A stretch of 64,000 nucleotides of DNA, taken from Trema orientale. Its lineage: Eukaryota > Streptophyta > Magnoliopsida > Rosales > Cannabaceae. Shown here one piece after another: positions 48,911 to 60,248 of this stretch. Under the pieces are notes generated by a model, which saw nothing but the letters and a program-made list of their open reading frames with translations, did not search any database and had not been told where the DNA came from. The DNA is taken from positions 786,531 to 850,530 of the forward strand of contig JXTC01000026.1 of NCBI GenBank assembly GCA_002914845.1. Direction: 5' to 3'. Positions within the stretch are counted from its first letter, which is position 1. Every line of letters starts with the position of its first letter. Position numbers and translations under genes: made by a program.

Positions 48911-50230
48911 ATGTATTTAGATTAAAATAATGATCCTAAAAGGTTTTATGAAAAACTATAATCCCGAAGAATTTTTGTTTTCTATGCTTCCACTTATCTT
49001 TGATTTGTCATCTTTTTTGTAAATAATAACCAACAGTAGATACCAAGACTTATGCAATTATTGCAACAATAATCATTTTTTCATAAATTATTAAATTTTT
49101 AACAAAAATGAGTCATGTGCAAAGTACACAGTTTAGTAACTATGGATAAAAACGAAATTCTAACTTATAAAAATAAATAATGCACAATTATACGCTTTTT
49201 TCATTACTATTTTCTATTAAAAAACTAATAGTTTATGATAAAAGGGTCATTGCTGTAATAATTGAATAATTTATGAGTCATTAATGTGTAAGTTGAAAAT
49301 TCAGAGGGAAAAGTGATACAATGAGTATAATTCAGAAATCTTTGCTATACTTAACCCTTATTTATAATCTAGAAATCCGAAACTCTAATAAAATTAAGAG
49401 CAATTTTCAGCTCTTTTTCTTTAGACTCTATTTTAGTAATTGTATGTTGTTTTTTCTCCCTATTTTATAGCGTTTGGTTGAGTAGATCAGTTTTTACACT
49501 AGGTATATATATTCATATCGTGGATCTGATTTGCATTCTAAATTGATGAAAATAATCACCTAGCTACTAGGACACATGTTTGTCAACAAAAAGTCTCATA
49601 GTCGACATTCTTATGACAAATTCACCTACTAGGATACCTTTTGGCATGTGGTAACCATGATAATAATATTACATAAATAAGAAAAGACCTGGTAAGAGGG
49701 TAACAGCTTGCTAGGATTACCTGCTAAAAAAGGAACATCAATAACCTGCTAATTACCTGATAAGAAGGTAGAACCTAGTAATCATCCGAGTAACCTGTGT
49801 AGGCAAACAATAGGTTTTCTAAAATCTTTTCAAATATGATAGCAGTGAAAGTAGCAAATTAAATTTTTTTGAATTCTAGTAATAATTACAAGATCTTTAA
49901 TCCTATCATGCATCAATTCTTTAATTCAAGAAGATACATGGCTAACTTCAATCACAATAAGCTATTGTCTATTTTTCGCTTTCCTGATTACAAAGGTGTG
50001 TAGGCATCTTTCTTGACTACAACCAAGAAAGATTCTCGCTATGCGATCCTTAACTCCAAGATTATTAGTCCAAGAAAATTCTCTAACGTCTGGATTCAAT
50101 GGCATATAATACTAGCAAAAACTCTTTCCGGGACCCTGGAAATTCAGCCACTACCAGGGGATTAGAGCGGCCAAATTTTGCATTGTATTTTTCTGCTATG
50201 CGTGTAAGCTTAATGAGCTAAAGAGTTTTA
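48911..50230. other. Repeat-derived intergenic DNA, no gene seen
   Basis: The stretch 49240-49370 is related to 53925-54015 (shared ggtcatt..., taagttga, gtataattc, ttaaccctta). Short acctgctaa-type motifs recur at 49690-49790. No coding frame. Confidence 0.45.
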
Positions 50231-50568
50231 TTAGGGCATCTCTAATAGAGCGGCATTTTGCTACTTTTGCCCAATATAGCATAGCCGCAGCCCTCCAACC
50301 GTGAGCTATTATTTGCGGCAAAACGGAAAGCAGCTACAGTGCTGCACCATTAATGGAGTGGCATTATAGTAATAGCACGTCTGAGCTTTTTTTTTTTAAT
50401 CAAACTTCGAAAAATGCCCCCATTGAATATTTAATCCCCACATATATCTTATTATCCTTACGTCCTAAAATCAAAAAAATTTAATAAATTATTTTTATTT
50501 TACTTATAGCGATGACTTTCGTATTCGATTTGAAGAATAATTGTAGATGAAAATGCTTGATTTGAAGA

Positions 50569-50672
50569 ATTTCTTTTGCAACATAGACAAATCAAGGACA
50601 TAGAGACTCATTGCACTTAGAAATGCATTAATTGATCATTTGTGGGATGAATATAGTAATTCAGAGGTTTAA
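50569..50672 (+). pseudogene. Harbinger transposase C-terminal fragment, frameshifted
   Basis: One frame reads FLLQHRQIKDIETH up to about 50615. After a one-base shift, 50616-50672 reads LRNALIDHLWDEYSNSEV and stop. This matches the conserved 'R.I.D.ETH.LRN.LI.HLW' end of plant Harbinger (HARBI1/ALP1-like) transposases. Nothing upstream is readable, so it is a dead remnant. Confidence 0.7.
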
Positions 50673-50862
50673 ATATTTATCAATGTGTAACTTTATTTTT
50701 GCATAGTTGTTTTTATTTTTTATGTAATTTTTAGGAATTTCTTAAATATAATGTGCTCATGTATAATAAATAAAACAATTATTTCATAATTAAATGTAAT
50801 TTATATTATATTATTATTTATGTAATTTCGTAAATAATATAATTTCTTAATATATCGTTAAA

Positions 50863-51534
50863 GGGTGATGTTTCAATGGAGATTTTTGTTTTTACTCCAT
50901 GGATGGGTACTCTAATTTGGGCCATTGGATTGTAATCTAATGGCTATAATAATATTAATAGATTTATTAAAAATATTATTATAATTAATAAATATATAAA
51001 TATAGAAAGTTATTTAAAATAAAAAAGATGGGTAACTTGATGAGTTGGTTAATTTCTTTTATTTTATAAGAAATAAAACTAGTGAAAAATACTTAATAAT
51101 CCTAAATTACTCTCAACTATCTTATTCGTTGGGAAAAAAAAAAAAAAAACAACAACAACAACAAAAGATGTACAAATTTTAAGCTGTTTGACGCATAATT
51201 TTTTTAAAACAAATTTTCTTTCAATGTAGTTATTTTATTCATTTTTTGTTATTTATGAAAATAACTTATTCATAATATAAAAATTATGCTACCTTGAATT
51301 TTACCGATAAAAAAAAAAATTATTAAATATTGAAGATACAATAGTATATATAGTTTTAAATTAAAGGTAATTAAAAAATTAAACTTTAAATTAAATTTTC
51401 AAAAAAGAAATAAATAAAAAAAATTAGAAATTAATATATTGAATAGATGACTTAATATTGTAGGTTTGTTTCCAAATTAGTCAAACTTACCCATCTATAG
51501 AGCAAAAACAAAAATACCTATTGAAAACTCACCC
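50863..51534. mobile_element. Mutator-like MITE nested in the Harbinger element
   Basis: A 672-bp element with a perfect 9-bp target site duplication, atcgttaaa (50854-50862 and 51535-51543). The terminal inverted repeats are about 60-70 bp and imperfect, sharing atttttgtttttrctc and atgggta. No coding capacity. It inserted after the Harbinger element did. Confidence 0.82.
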
Positions 51535-51779
51535 ATCGTTAAATTAATATGACTTATATAAGTCTATTAGTAAAGTAATTATTTAAATAAAATATTTATA
51601 GGGAATTAATAGGTAAAAAGGAGATTTAAGGTAAAAGATAGAGAGAATATTCTTTATTATTATAGAGAATATTTTTTTAAGTGTAGTTTTTGGAGTAATG
51701 GGTTGGAAATGGAGAAAAAAAAAATGAAACAAAATTGCTACATTTTAGAGTTTTGATTACTTAGTTAGAAATGGCCTTA

Positions 51780-53640
51780 GTATGAGTGGTCAATTGGGAT
51801 TACAATGACCAATAAACCATTTAATTCAAGCTCCATTAATGAAACAAGGCCCAATTAATTATTAACTCATAATTCACATTAGTTTTTGATCATTCTACTC
51901 ATGATCCAAATTACACTATGGAATTAAAAGGTAATTTACATAGAAAGTAATTACAATTGAATAAATTTTCCATTTATTATTCTTATATCAACACGTGTAT
52001 GCCAAGAATTCGAGCTAGGTGAACTTACCGATTTTCCCCTCAATTACATCGTTCTAGTTTCATTTTCATCTAACAAATACTGTTTATATTTTTTTATTTA
52101 TAACCAATATTATAAATATATGAACTCGGTGGTGTCAATTATAGATCGCTATATAGATTACCGTAGCCATGGTCCTTAATTATTCAAGTCATTGAAAAAA
52201 TTTGGGAAATGGTAGTATTATATACTCTAGAGGAGATGAACTTCATATATACGAATTAAGTTCCTTACCGCTTATCAGTTATGATGTAACTCTTTATTCA
52301 TCTGAAGGGCATAGAAAAAAAGCATTAGTTTATTAATCACTTAAGTAGAGCTATGTAAACAAATCGAAAAAAAAAAAAAAAAACGACCGAAAAGTATCAA
52401 AAAATTGAAAACTTAAAAACATACAATAGTATTTCCAGTTTTCTTTTCAGAAAAAACTTACCAAATGATAGTTTTTTTTCCCTTTTATATATTAATGTAT
52501 TTAATAGTGTTTTTCAGTATGATATTGAGAGTAGTCGAGTATGTAGTTGAGTATAATCGAGCATTGTCGAGAAAGACATTTTTACAAATAAATGAGAAAA
52601 TGGCAAGGAGTAAGATTTTTTTAAAAAAAATTCCAGAAATATGGTCTGGCCCAATAGACTTTTTTTCATACAACTTTTTCAGAAAAAATAACATTCCTTA
52701 ATATCAATTATATTCTTTTTCCTTCAAGTGACTCTTTTCTGATTCTATTTGACCTCTCATACTCTTAATCCTAAAGGTCTAAATTCTATTTCACTAAAGG
52801 TCTAAACTGCACTCTATAAATATCACAAGATATAATTAAAATTATGTCTATTAGATAATTAACATGTGCATGTATATTCCCACATGAATACCGATAATTG
52901 GAGCTAAGTAAAATTATCGTTTTGTCGCTCTAATTATATCTTTCAATTCTTTGATACAAGACTATATCTAATGGATGATTAGACTTACAAAAAGTCTTTA
53001 ATTAATAAAATATCTAATTTTATTAATTACTTAACTAAGATTTAAATCATCCAAGCTCCTATAGCTCCTCAAAATGGTATTCACTTCTCTATATAATAGA
53101 GTTGTGGATTCCATATCTATAAGCATATGTTCCTAATGCCCATAATAATGTATTACCAAAATATCAGGGTCTAGATCATCAATTTCTTGATCCGTACATT
53201 TTAACATCTAAAATAATATAAGTTATAAACACGAGTTCATCACTTATTTCAAGATTAAGAAAGACATGTATTAATCATCTAGTTTGTGAGAATATGTTCT
53301 CGTCAATGATACTTATTACAAGAACATATCATGTTTAATATTTACACACCAAGACTTTTTGCACATGGTAATACCAATATAGATTAAGACACACTATAAA
53401 TATACAAAGTCTTGCAACACGATCCAAGAGAAGTCTCCAGCTTCTCTTATTAGTTGTGAACAATCTTATTTGATTTAATTAGATAAAATATATCTTAACT
53501 TTAATAAACAACTTTATTAAAATATTTCTCTAGTAAATAAATTATGGAATCTTTATGATATTTATTATTGTACCAATAATTAAAACATTAGCACAAATTG
53601 TTGGGATTTTTGTCCTAAAAAGCATATTTTCAATTATACC
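51780..53640 (-). mobile_element. Degenerate Copia-like LTR remnants
   Basis: The blocks at 51780-52080 and 52850-53000 both hold text of the type 'cac.tgaataccgataattggagct', and 51790-51880 is the inverted relative of 48395-48480. The phrase tgttgggatttttgtcctaaa at 53599 resembles the start of many plant Copia LTRs. No gag, integrase or RT frame is left. The assignment rests on resemblance. Confidence 0.35.
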
Positions 53641-54770
53641 CTTTGAGTATGAACAACTTTCTCTTATATACAATTATGATATTTGCTAGATTAAACTATC
53701 TTAGTTGTATAGTTTATTTATCTGAAAAAGATTCCATGACTTTATTTGTGTATAAAGNCATAAATAATAAACACTTTTTGAGCATAATCCTAATATCTAT
53801 TATGTAAGTTAAAAATTTAGAATCTCATTCTTGACCACAGTTACCAATTCGTGTGTTCTGTGATGACTTATTTCTACTAAATATTTAATATACTGTGACC
53901 AAAGGATCATTGTTACAACAATAATATAATTCATGGACTATTACTATGTAAGTTGAACATTTAGGGGGTAAAGTGGTACAACAGATATAATTCTGGGACT
54001 ATTAATATCATTAACCCTATAAATAAAAGCCCATACAAATAACAGATCAGATACTAAATTTTCTAAGTTTAACATTTAAATTTGAACTCTCAATAATTAG
54101 GAGATCATACTATATGTTTACATAAATATATTATGAAAAACCAAAAATATGCCTCAGATTCTAAGAGAAATGATGTCCTAGACTTTATCTGATGTCTTGA
54201 TCATCATTGCGATGTTTAATTTTTTTGTCCTTTAATCTCAAAATTTGAGGATATTCACTGGAACTTACTAAATATGGAAAACTTTCAATCTTAGAAATGA
54301 GCATTTTCACTATTTCTGTGCTTCAGTTGTATCTGTTAATATTACAACCAGAAATCCAAGGCCTTGACTTTTGATAATTTTATATAAATATGCAATTAAA
54401 TATTAAGTTTACAAAATTTAGGAGAAGTCAAGTACTTGGAATTTTCATTTTTGGTCCTCAAATCATTATCAATTCCTTAACCAAGAAACCTCTCGTTAGT
54501 TTTTAGTTATTCATTCATTAGAGTTTAAGAAGATTTCTAGTTGATTCATTTGGAAACTTATTTACGAATCATAAATTTTGGTAAAATGAATTCAATTAAA
54601 ATTTTTAGTTCAATGTCCAAAATAGATTACATAAAATCATTTGTATTTCCAAGTACTTAATTTATTAATAAAACCATCCTAATACATCCACTCAGAAAAT
54701 ACACTAATCTTGGCTAAACAACTTGACATAGAAAAGGAAAAGAGACATAGAATAAGAATCAACTAAGGAA
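53641..54770. other. Repeat-derived intergenic DNA, no gene seen
   Basis: Contains the N at 53758 and a block (53925-54015) related to 49240-49370. No gene. Confidence 0.45.
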
Positions 54771-54779
54771 GAGGTATGA

Positions 54780-56319
54780 AACTACAAGCACATGTCAAAC
54801 ATGCTTGTCAAGCCACCATGACAACTACTACAAAATAAATCAACACCTGAAAGTGGGAGAAAATAGGAGGTGAGCACGTGAATACTCAGTAGAGATTCAA
54901 TTACAAGTTTTTAAATAGTATAAAAATACTTACTTTCAAGTTCCTGCATGGTCAGTAAAATACTCAGCAGTTTTAAAATAATCTAATTAAAATCATTTTT
55001 CAAAGGTTCAAACATTCTAAACCATTGTAAAATATTATCTTAAAATAAGTTCATATTATTCAAGTCTACAAGCCATCTAATTGATGACTGTGAGTTTTCT
55101 TTTTTTTTTAATTTTTCTTTTCTATTTTTTCTTTTATTTTCTAGTGTTTTTTTTTTTTTGAAATACCATGATTCCAGTGTTCTTTTTGAACGCCGTGATT
55201 CTATTGGCCATGTGAGATGAATATGCAATGTAATGCTATATGAATGATATGAATCAGAATATGTACCATTTTTTATAGAATCACAAGACAGACCATGTTG
55301 CAATTTTAAACAATTCGAGTTTAGTTCACAATGTATTCTCAATTCATTTGTAATTTCTAGAAATTTTGGCAGTATAACAGCTGTTTTTTAATCAAAATCC
55401 ATAAAATCTAATTCCTATAGAAAGCAGTTCCAAAACAAAATATATGGCACGCCAACCAATGTGACGTGTCTTCTAGGTAGTTTAATATCAAATCAGATCC
55501 AAAACAATGTACATAAACACATTTTCTGTAATTTTTCACAAAATTTCATATTTGTTCAAAATATGTAAATTCATATCAAAACCAATTTTAAAATCAAGTA
55601 CTCGAATCCCTACCTTAATCGAGTAATAGACCATGCTAAGACTCTATAAAGCGTGTTTGGTGTCGTTTCATGATCGTTCGAGAGGTCAGGGGTCATTTTC
55701 GATCCCTCGATCGCTCAATTTGAAATGTCATTTTTCAAACAAAGTCTCAAATTGAGAAACAGATCTCACCACTGAATTCCTAGAACCCAAATTAGCTAGG
55801 TTAGACATATAACTTAATCAATTAGAGTTCGGGCTGAAATCCGACCCTATGGCATGCAAAAACGAGGTAAAATCTAAGTCATTAGCTATCATTTCCTGTG
55901 CTCATCACCAAACATAGTCAGTATATATGTCATTCTTCATATTTTCACGAGTACATCACAAATATGACATCAATTTTACAATCTAACAATCTAATTAAAA
56001 TGTCAACTCTTAAACCTAAAAGTTCAAAACTATTCAAAAATTGCAAAATTTAATCCGGGCAACATTGAGTTAAAATATATATACCATAGTATTCCTCGTG
56101 TCGAGAGGAATCAGAAGCAACTAGTTTCACGGCCTAAGACGGTTGGAAAAGTTGTCCATGGCCATTTTCCCTCTCCAGCGACGCTGTGGTGCTCCAGTGG
56201 CCGCGAAATCTCGGTGGGGCATGTCTCCGGGGACGCCGGTCCCGATTCGGTGGGTGGCTGAGGTCGCCGACGGGCGGAAGGGCGGCCACAGGGAACACCC
56301 AGTATCGGCCAATTTTGTT

Positions 56320-56364
<45 letters not shown>

Positions 56365-56634
56365 CGTCAAGGGAGAGAAGAGAGAAAGAGGAAAAGGAAA
56401 AATGAGCTGGCCATGTGAGCTTCAAAAAATGGGTAGTACAATTTTTAAAAAATTGCACTTTGGCCCCTTGTTTTCAAAAATTTTTCAATTACATCCTTAT
56501 TAAATTTCATTTTAGTTCCTGATTTCTGAGAATTTTTTCAATTTAATTCAAATTTGAATTAAAATTTTCCCATTATTTTATTCAAAATATTACAAAATGA
56601 CCAAATTACCTTTTATTAAAAACGGGTTTTTACA
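54780..56634 (-). mobile_element. Probable solo or truncated LTR of a Gypsy-type retrotransposon
   Basis: On the minus strand the segment begins TGTAAAAACCCGTTTTTAAT at 56634, then a '..ggtaatttggtcatttt' phrase, a CT microsatellite with a GC-rich block (56110-56320), and further down tactgagtattcacgtgctc (54870-54890). This order matches large plant Gypsy LTRs as I remember them. There is no second LTR and no internal coding region in the window. The lower boundary is uncertain. Open frames at 56111-56503 are products of the GC-rich leader. Confidence 0.45.
56322..56356. repeat. GA microsatellite
   Basis: An uninterrupted (AG)n tract of about 17 repeats next to the GC-rich block of the probable LTR. 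Confidence 0.9.
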
Positions 56635-57297
56635 GTTAAGTTCTCATAATATCAGAACGCAGAAGCTCTTTGATCAAGTTCCGTCTACATTGTTATATAT
56701 AGTTGTTATACTCAGCCTCAATTAAGCAAGATTTACATTAAAGCCCGTTGTCAATTATGAGTCATTTTAATTTATTGAAACATTTCATTGTTGATCAATA
56801 TATATTTGAGTGGTAGGACGTAGACATTGAGCTTATTCTCAATGTGATGACATTATTTTCAATTATGCATCTTTTGAACTGTAAGCCCTGCGCGCAGGTA
56901 GTCGTACTTTTTTCAAATATTTAGTTTAATCCTTTGATCATGTCATGCATATGCATTTATTCATTTTCTAATTATATCCTTCTAGTTTCTGTTTATTTAT
57001 GGACTGAGACATATAATAAATAGCATATGAGGGAAACTAATAAAAACTAATAAGAATATACTATAAAAGGTGAAAGGGTATTCTATATTTATAGCTGCTT
57101 TCCAGGCTCACACGCGGCCGTACATATATTATGCTAAAGTCACCAAAAAGGATACATATATAGTACTAGTAACTATATATCCTTCCGTTGCGTTAATTTA
57201 CAAAAGTAACATCCCAAAGCGTATGGTTAGCGAGAAAATCTATGCAATTCTAAAAGCATAGATTGTGAACCACTTCTCTACGATGCACCAAGAGCCA
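56635..57297. other. Intergenic DNA downstream of the DUF4228 gene
   Basis: No gene seen. The upper part may be included in the 3' UTR of the minus-strand DUF4228 transcript. Confidence 0.45.
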
Positions 57298-57355
57298 GCA
57301 TTGGTGACTTGATATTGTACTTCAATGCATTGGTGACTTGATATTGTACTTCAAT
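57298..57355. repeat. Perfect 29-bp tandem duplication
   Basis: The 29 bases from 57298 (gcattggtgacttgat...) are repeated exactly at 57327-57355. The pair ends 7 bp from the stop codon of the DUF4228 gene, so it would lie in its 3' UTR. Confidence 0.95.
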
Positions 57356-57361
57356 CATTAA

Positions 57362-60248
57362 TTAAGCCACAGCAATTTGAATCTCTCCTTCACTGATTGG
57401 GCAGAAACTCACTCGCTTCTGCACGTTTAAGAACAATATCCACAACAAGATCAGTACATGGAGTCAGAATTTATTTCAAACAATTTGAAGTACTAGCTAA
57501 GTGGTGAATAGTTAAAGTTATCTACAAATATAACGAGTTGAAATACGTGCATGCACGATCTAAGACTAATTAGAAAGTTTCAAGAAGGATTAAAGAAATT
57601 TTCTTCTTTTCTTTTTTCTTTTTCTTTTTTTTCCCCGTGAAAAAAAAGTAAAAATTTGGTGGTCACATATTATACCAACCGAATTCTTGTTAGATCCTTG
57701 TTTGTTAATTGTTTTTTCTTCTTGATCTTCTCCTTGTAATTTCTTTAAAGAATAAATTATCATTAAAATGCTTGTTCTAAATTGTCAATGAAACTGACTT
57801 CGGAAAATTAAGTAAAGCACTAAGAGTGGAAAATTGAACAAGGTCATCAAGGGCCCTTAAAAAATGAAATTTTCTTTATTATATAAGTAAACAATATAAC
57901 ACTTACATAGAAAATAGTTCTTAACACAATAAGTACATAGAAGGAATATAAATATATATTACATATATAAAGGCTATTATCCAGTCTATAAGTCAATGAA
58001 TTTAATAGTTTTGTGGCTCGGTCCTCTGTGTGTGAAAGTGTTAACGCGTGCCTTTGACTTGAGAAAAAGAGCTAAAGTATAGAAGTTTAATATAAAAATA
58101 TGTGTATATATATATAGGTTCTCAATCAAGTGGATATTTTTTTTAGCCGTTGGATCAATGATTTAATGATTATTATAATTTTTGAGTAATTAAAAAAAAT
58201 AAAAAAATATCTATTTTTTTATATTTTTTTACTCTTCATTTTTTACCATAAAAAAATATGTGACTAATTTTAATTAAGCATAATAATACTTACAGATAGT
58301 AAAAAATATATATATATCTACCGGTGCCCATATATATATATACACAAAAATAATAAGCTACTTTGAGCAACATGCATGAAGGAGACAAATTAATATTTGA
58401 TTTTTTTTAAATGCTGCAAACATTAAATTGAAAAAAAATGCAGAGGACTAACTGCCAAGTTAGCTATCTTTCTTTTCAATCACAGGGGATTTGCGATAAA
58501 GTCTAATCAAGGAGAATGGTTGGTGGAGAAATTACTTGACCATATATATTAAATGCAACGAAATTAAGTAGGGTGAAAATCTTGACTATGCAGATTCACA
58601 CTTTGCCTAAAGGTTTTGGCTTTGCAGCTATCCTAAACATGTGATCCTATCTAGCAAGTCAAACTTACTTTTACTAGCAATCCTAGTGGCAATATTAAAC
58701 TAATTCATAAAATTGTGCTTATCAATTTGTATGGTAATATTATTTTTCGATGGGGACAAACTAGACCACCTCAACATTTGTAATAAAATCATAGTTATTC
58801 ACTTATTTGTTTAATTATAAGAGGCGTATATATATAAACAAAAATATACGTACACATGTACACGACAGTTACTTTAGGATAGGGGAAGTAATAATGACAC
58901 TGGTCGGCATGTGAAATCTAGAGACTACTCCTAAAGGTTGAGGAGGGAAGAACTAGTCCTTCCTTTGCCATAAAGACATACACCGACGTGATTGTAACCG
59001 ACCTATTGACCATATTCCGAAAGGCGATAGGGAACCATGGCCGCCAATAGGACTTGGTTGGCAGTTAGTTGCACCCATTTGACTTCTCTTACAGATTTGC
59101 ACATCAAATCTATAATTAATGGTACGGATTTTGAAATAATTAAAAGGTCAATATAGTTGAGGAAATTAAAGCAAACCCTTTTTTTTTTCCCTTGCCTAAG
59201 GTTAATAGTGGCAAAAACAGGCATGTGGATCAGCTATTTGGATTAATATTAAACATTGGAAGTAACTAAACGCTCCTAAATTCTCTTGGAAATTTGAAAC
59301 TAGCTAATTAAATTAATGGTCGAATTTGAAAGCAAGACTAACTATATTTGGCCATGAATTTCACACAAAAAGAAAAAACCGGTGTATATATACTCCTTAA
59401 CGGAACTTTGGAAATGCTACTTTTTCGGCTCTTAATTAATCTAACTACGTAGGCCACTAATTCCCTACCTATTTTTCTAAAGAATATAATGCAATCAAAA
59501 CGGACCATTAATTAACCAAAAAAGAAAAAATGGAATAAGGACACATCAAGAAAAGGAAAAAAATAAACAAAATGACAAAGGTTAAACATGGCCATTGGGA
59601 AAGAAAGAAGAAGCTAAATGGGAAAAGCAAACACACCTGATTGGCCTTGACACCCTCTCGAACCCCTTCTCTTCTTCCATGGCAGCCATTAACATCACCA
59701 CTAAGATTATTATTGACACTATTGCCACTACTTTTCACCAAACAAAGACCAACAATCTTCTCAGCCGCCTCGGCCTCATCTCTGCTTTCCTTCATGAGCT
59801 TCTCCACTTCACTCTTGGGGAGCCTCATCCTCACCCTCATCGGGGTCCCGTTGTCCGGCGACTCCTCGGGCAAAATGCTCATCGGCTTCATCAACGACAA
59901 GTCCGAAACCGATCTCCTCGCCAACATCAAGTTCTCAAGCCTATCCTTGGCGCTCATATTAATCCCCGACCGAACCCTTCTCGGGACTTTAACATTGTTA
60001 TGATTATCTCTTATTGCCACCTTTGGTAGCTCAACGAGGAAGTAGACTCTCTTGGCCTTGAGCTCTTGGTTCGGCTCGAGCGGCTTAGCTCGAACACCGT
60101 AATGCTTGACGGCTTCGGATTCGAGCAAAACATGGCCTGGATAGTCTTTTACTACTTGTCCAGCTTCAACTCCAGCCTTTACCTTGAACTCTTCGCCGCT
60201 TACTCTCATAACCTTCGCAGTTTTCTTGGCACCCAAACTGTTTCCCAT
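57362..60248 (-). CDS. DUF4228/PADRE-domain protein, two exons
   Basis: Exon 1 is 60248-59637 (204 codons) and exon 2 is 57418-57362 (18 codons plus stop), giving 222 residues; the intron is 2218 bp. Exon 1 starts MGNSLGAKKTAKVMRVSGEE and continues with VVKDYPGHVLLESEAVKHYG (34-53), ELKAKRVYFLVELPKV, RRVRSGINMSAKDRLENLML and LPKSEVEKLMKESRDEAEAA, the familiar plant DUF4228 pattern. It ends ...KANQ at a CAG/GTGTGT donor. Exon 2, after a tgcag acceptor, reads KRVSFCPISEGEIQIAVA, the typical KRVSF...EGE tail of the family. The MG at the start (MGNSLG) allows N-myristoylation. Family members are stress- and pathogen-responsive; their biochemical role is unknown to me. An in-frame extension upstream of the ATG (to 60329) is probably 5' UTR. 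Reading through the donor gives only a hydrophobic intron translation. Confidence 0.88.

Larger units (their letters stand above)
50234..51776 (+). mobile_element. PIF/Harbinger element with transposase remnant
   Basis: A 1543-bp element with terminal inverted repeats gggcatctctaa at the left and the complement of ttagaaatggcc at the right, flanked by the 3-bp target site TTA (50231-50233 and 51777-51779), as expected for Harbinger. It retains a piece of transposase C-terminus (50581-50672) and is interrupted by a nested element at 50863-51534. The terminal repeats are only partly matched, so it is an old copy. Confidence 0.75.

Noticed and set aside
56111-56503. Several overlapping open frames on both strands
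   Set aside because: They come from the GC-rich block and GA microsatellite of a probable LTR, and none resembles a known protein.
59508-59636. C-terminal extension of the DUF4228 frame
   Set aside because: It lies beyond a consensus GT donor, is purely hydrophobic, and the family's real tail is found in the exon at 57362-57418.
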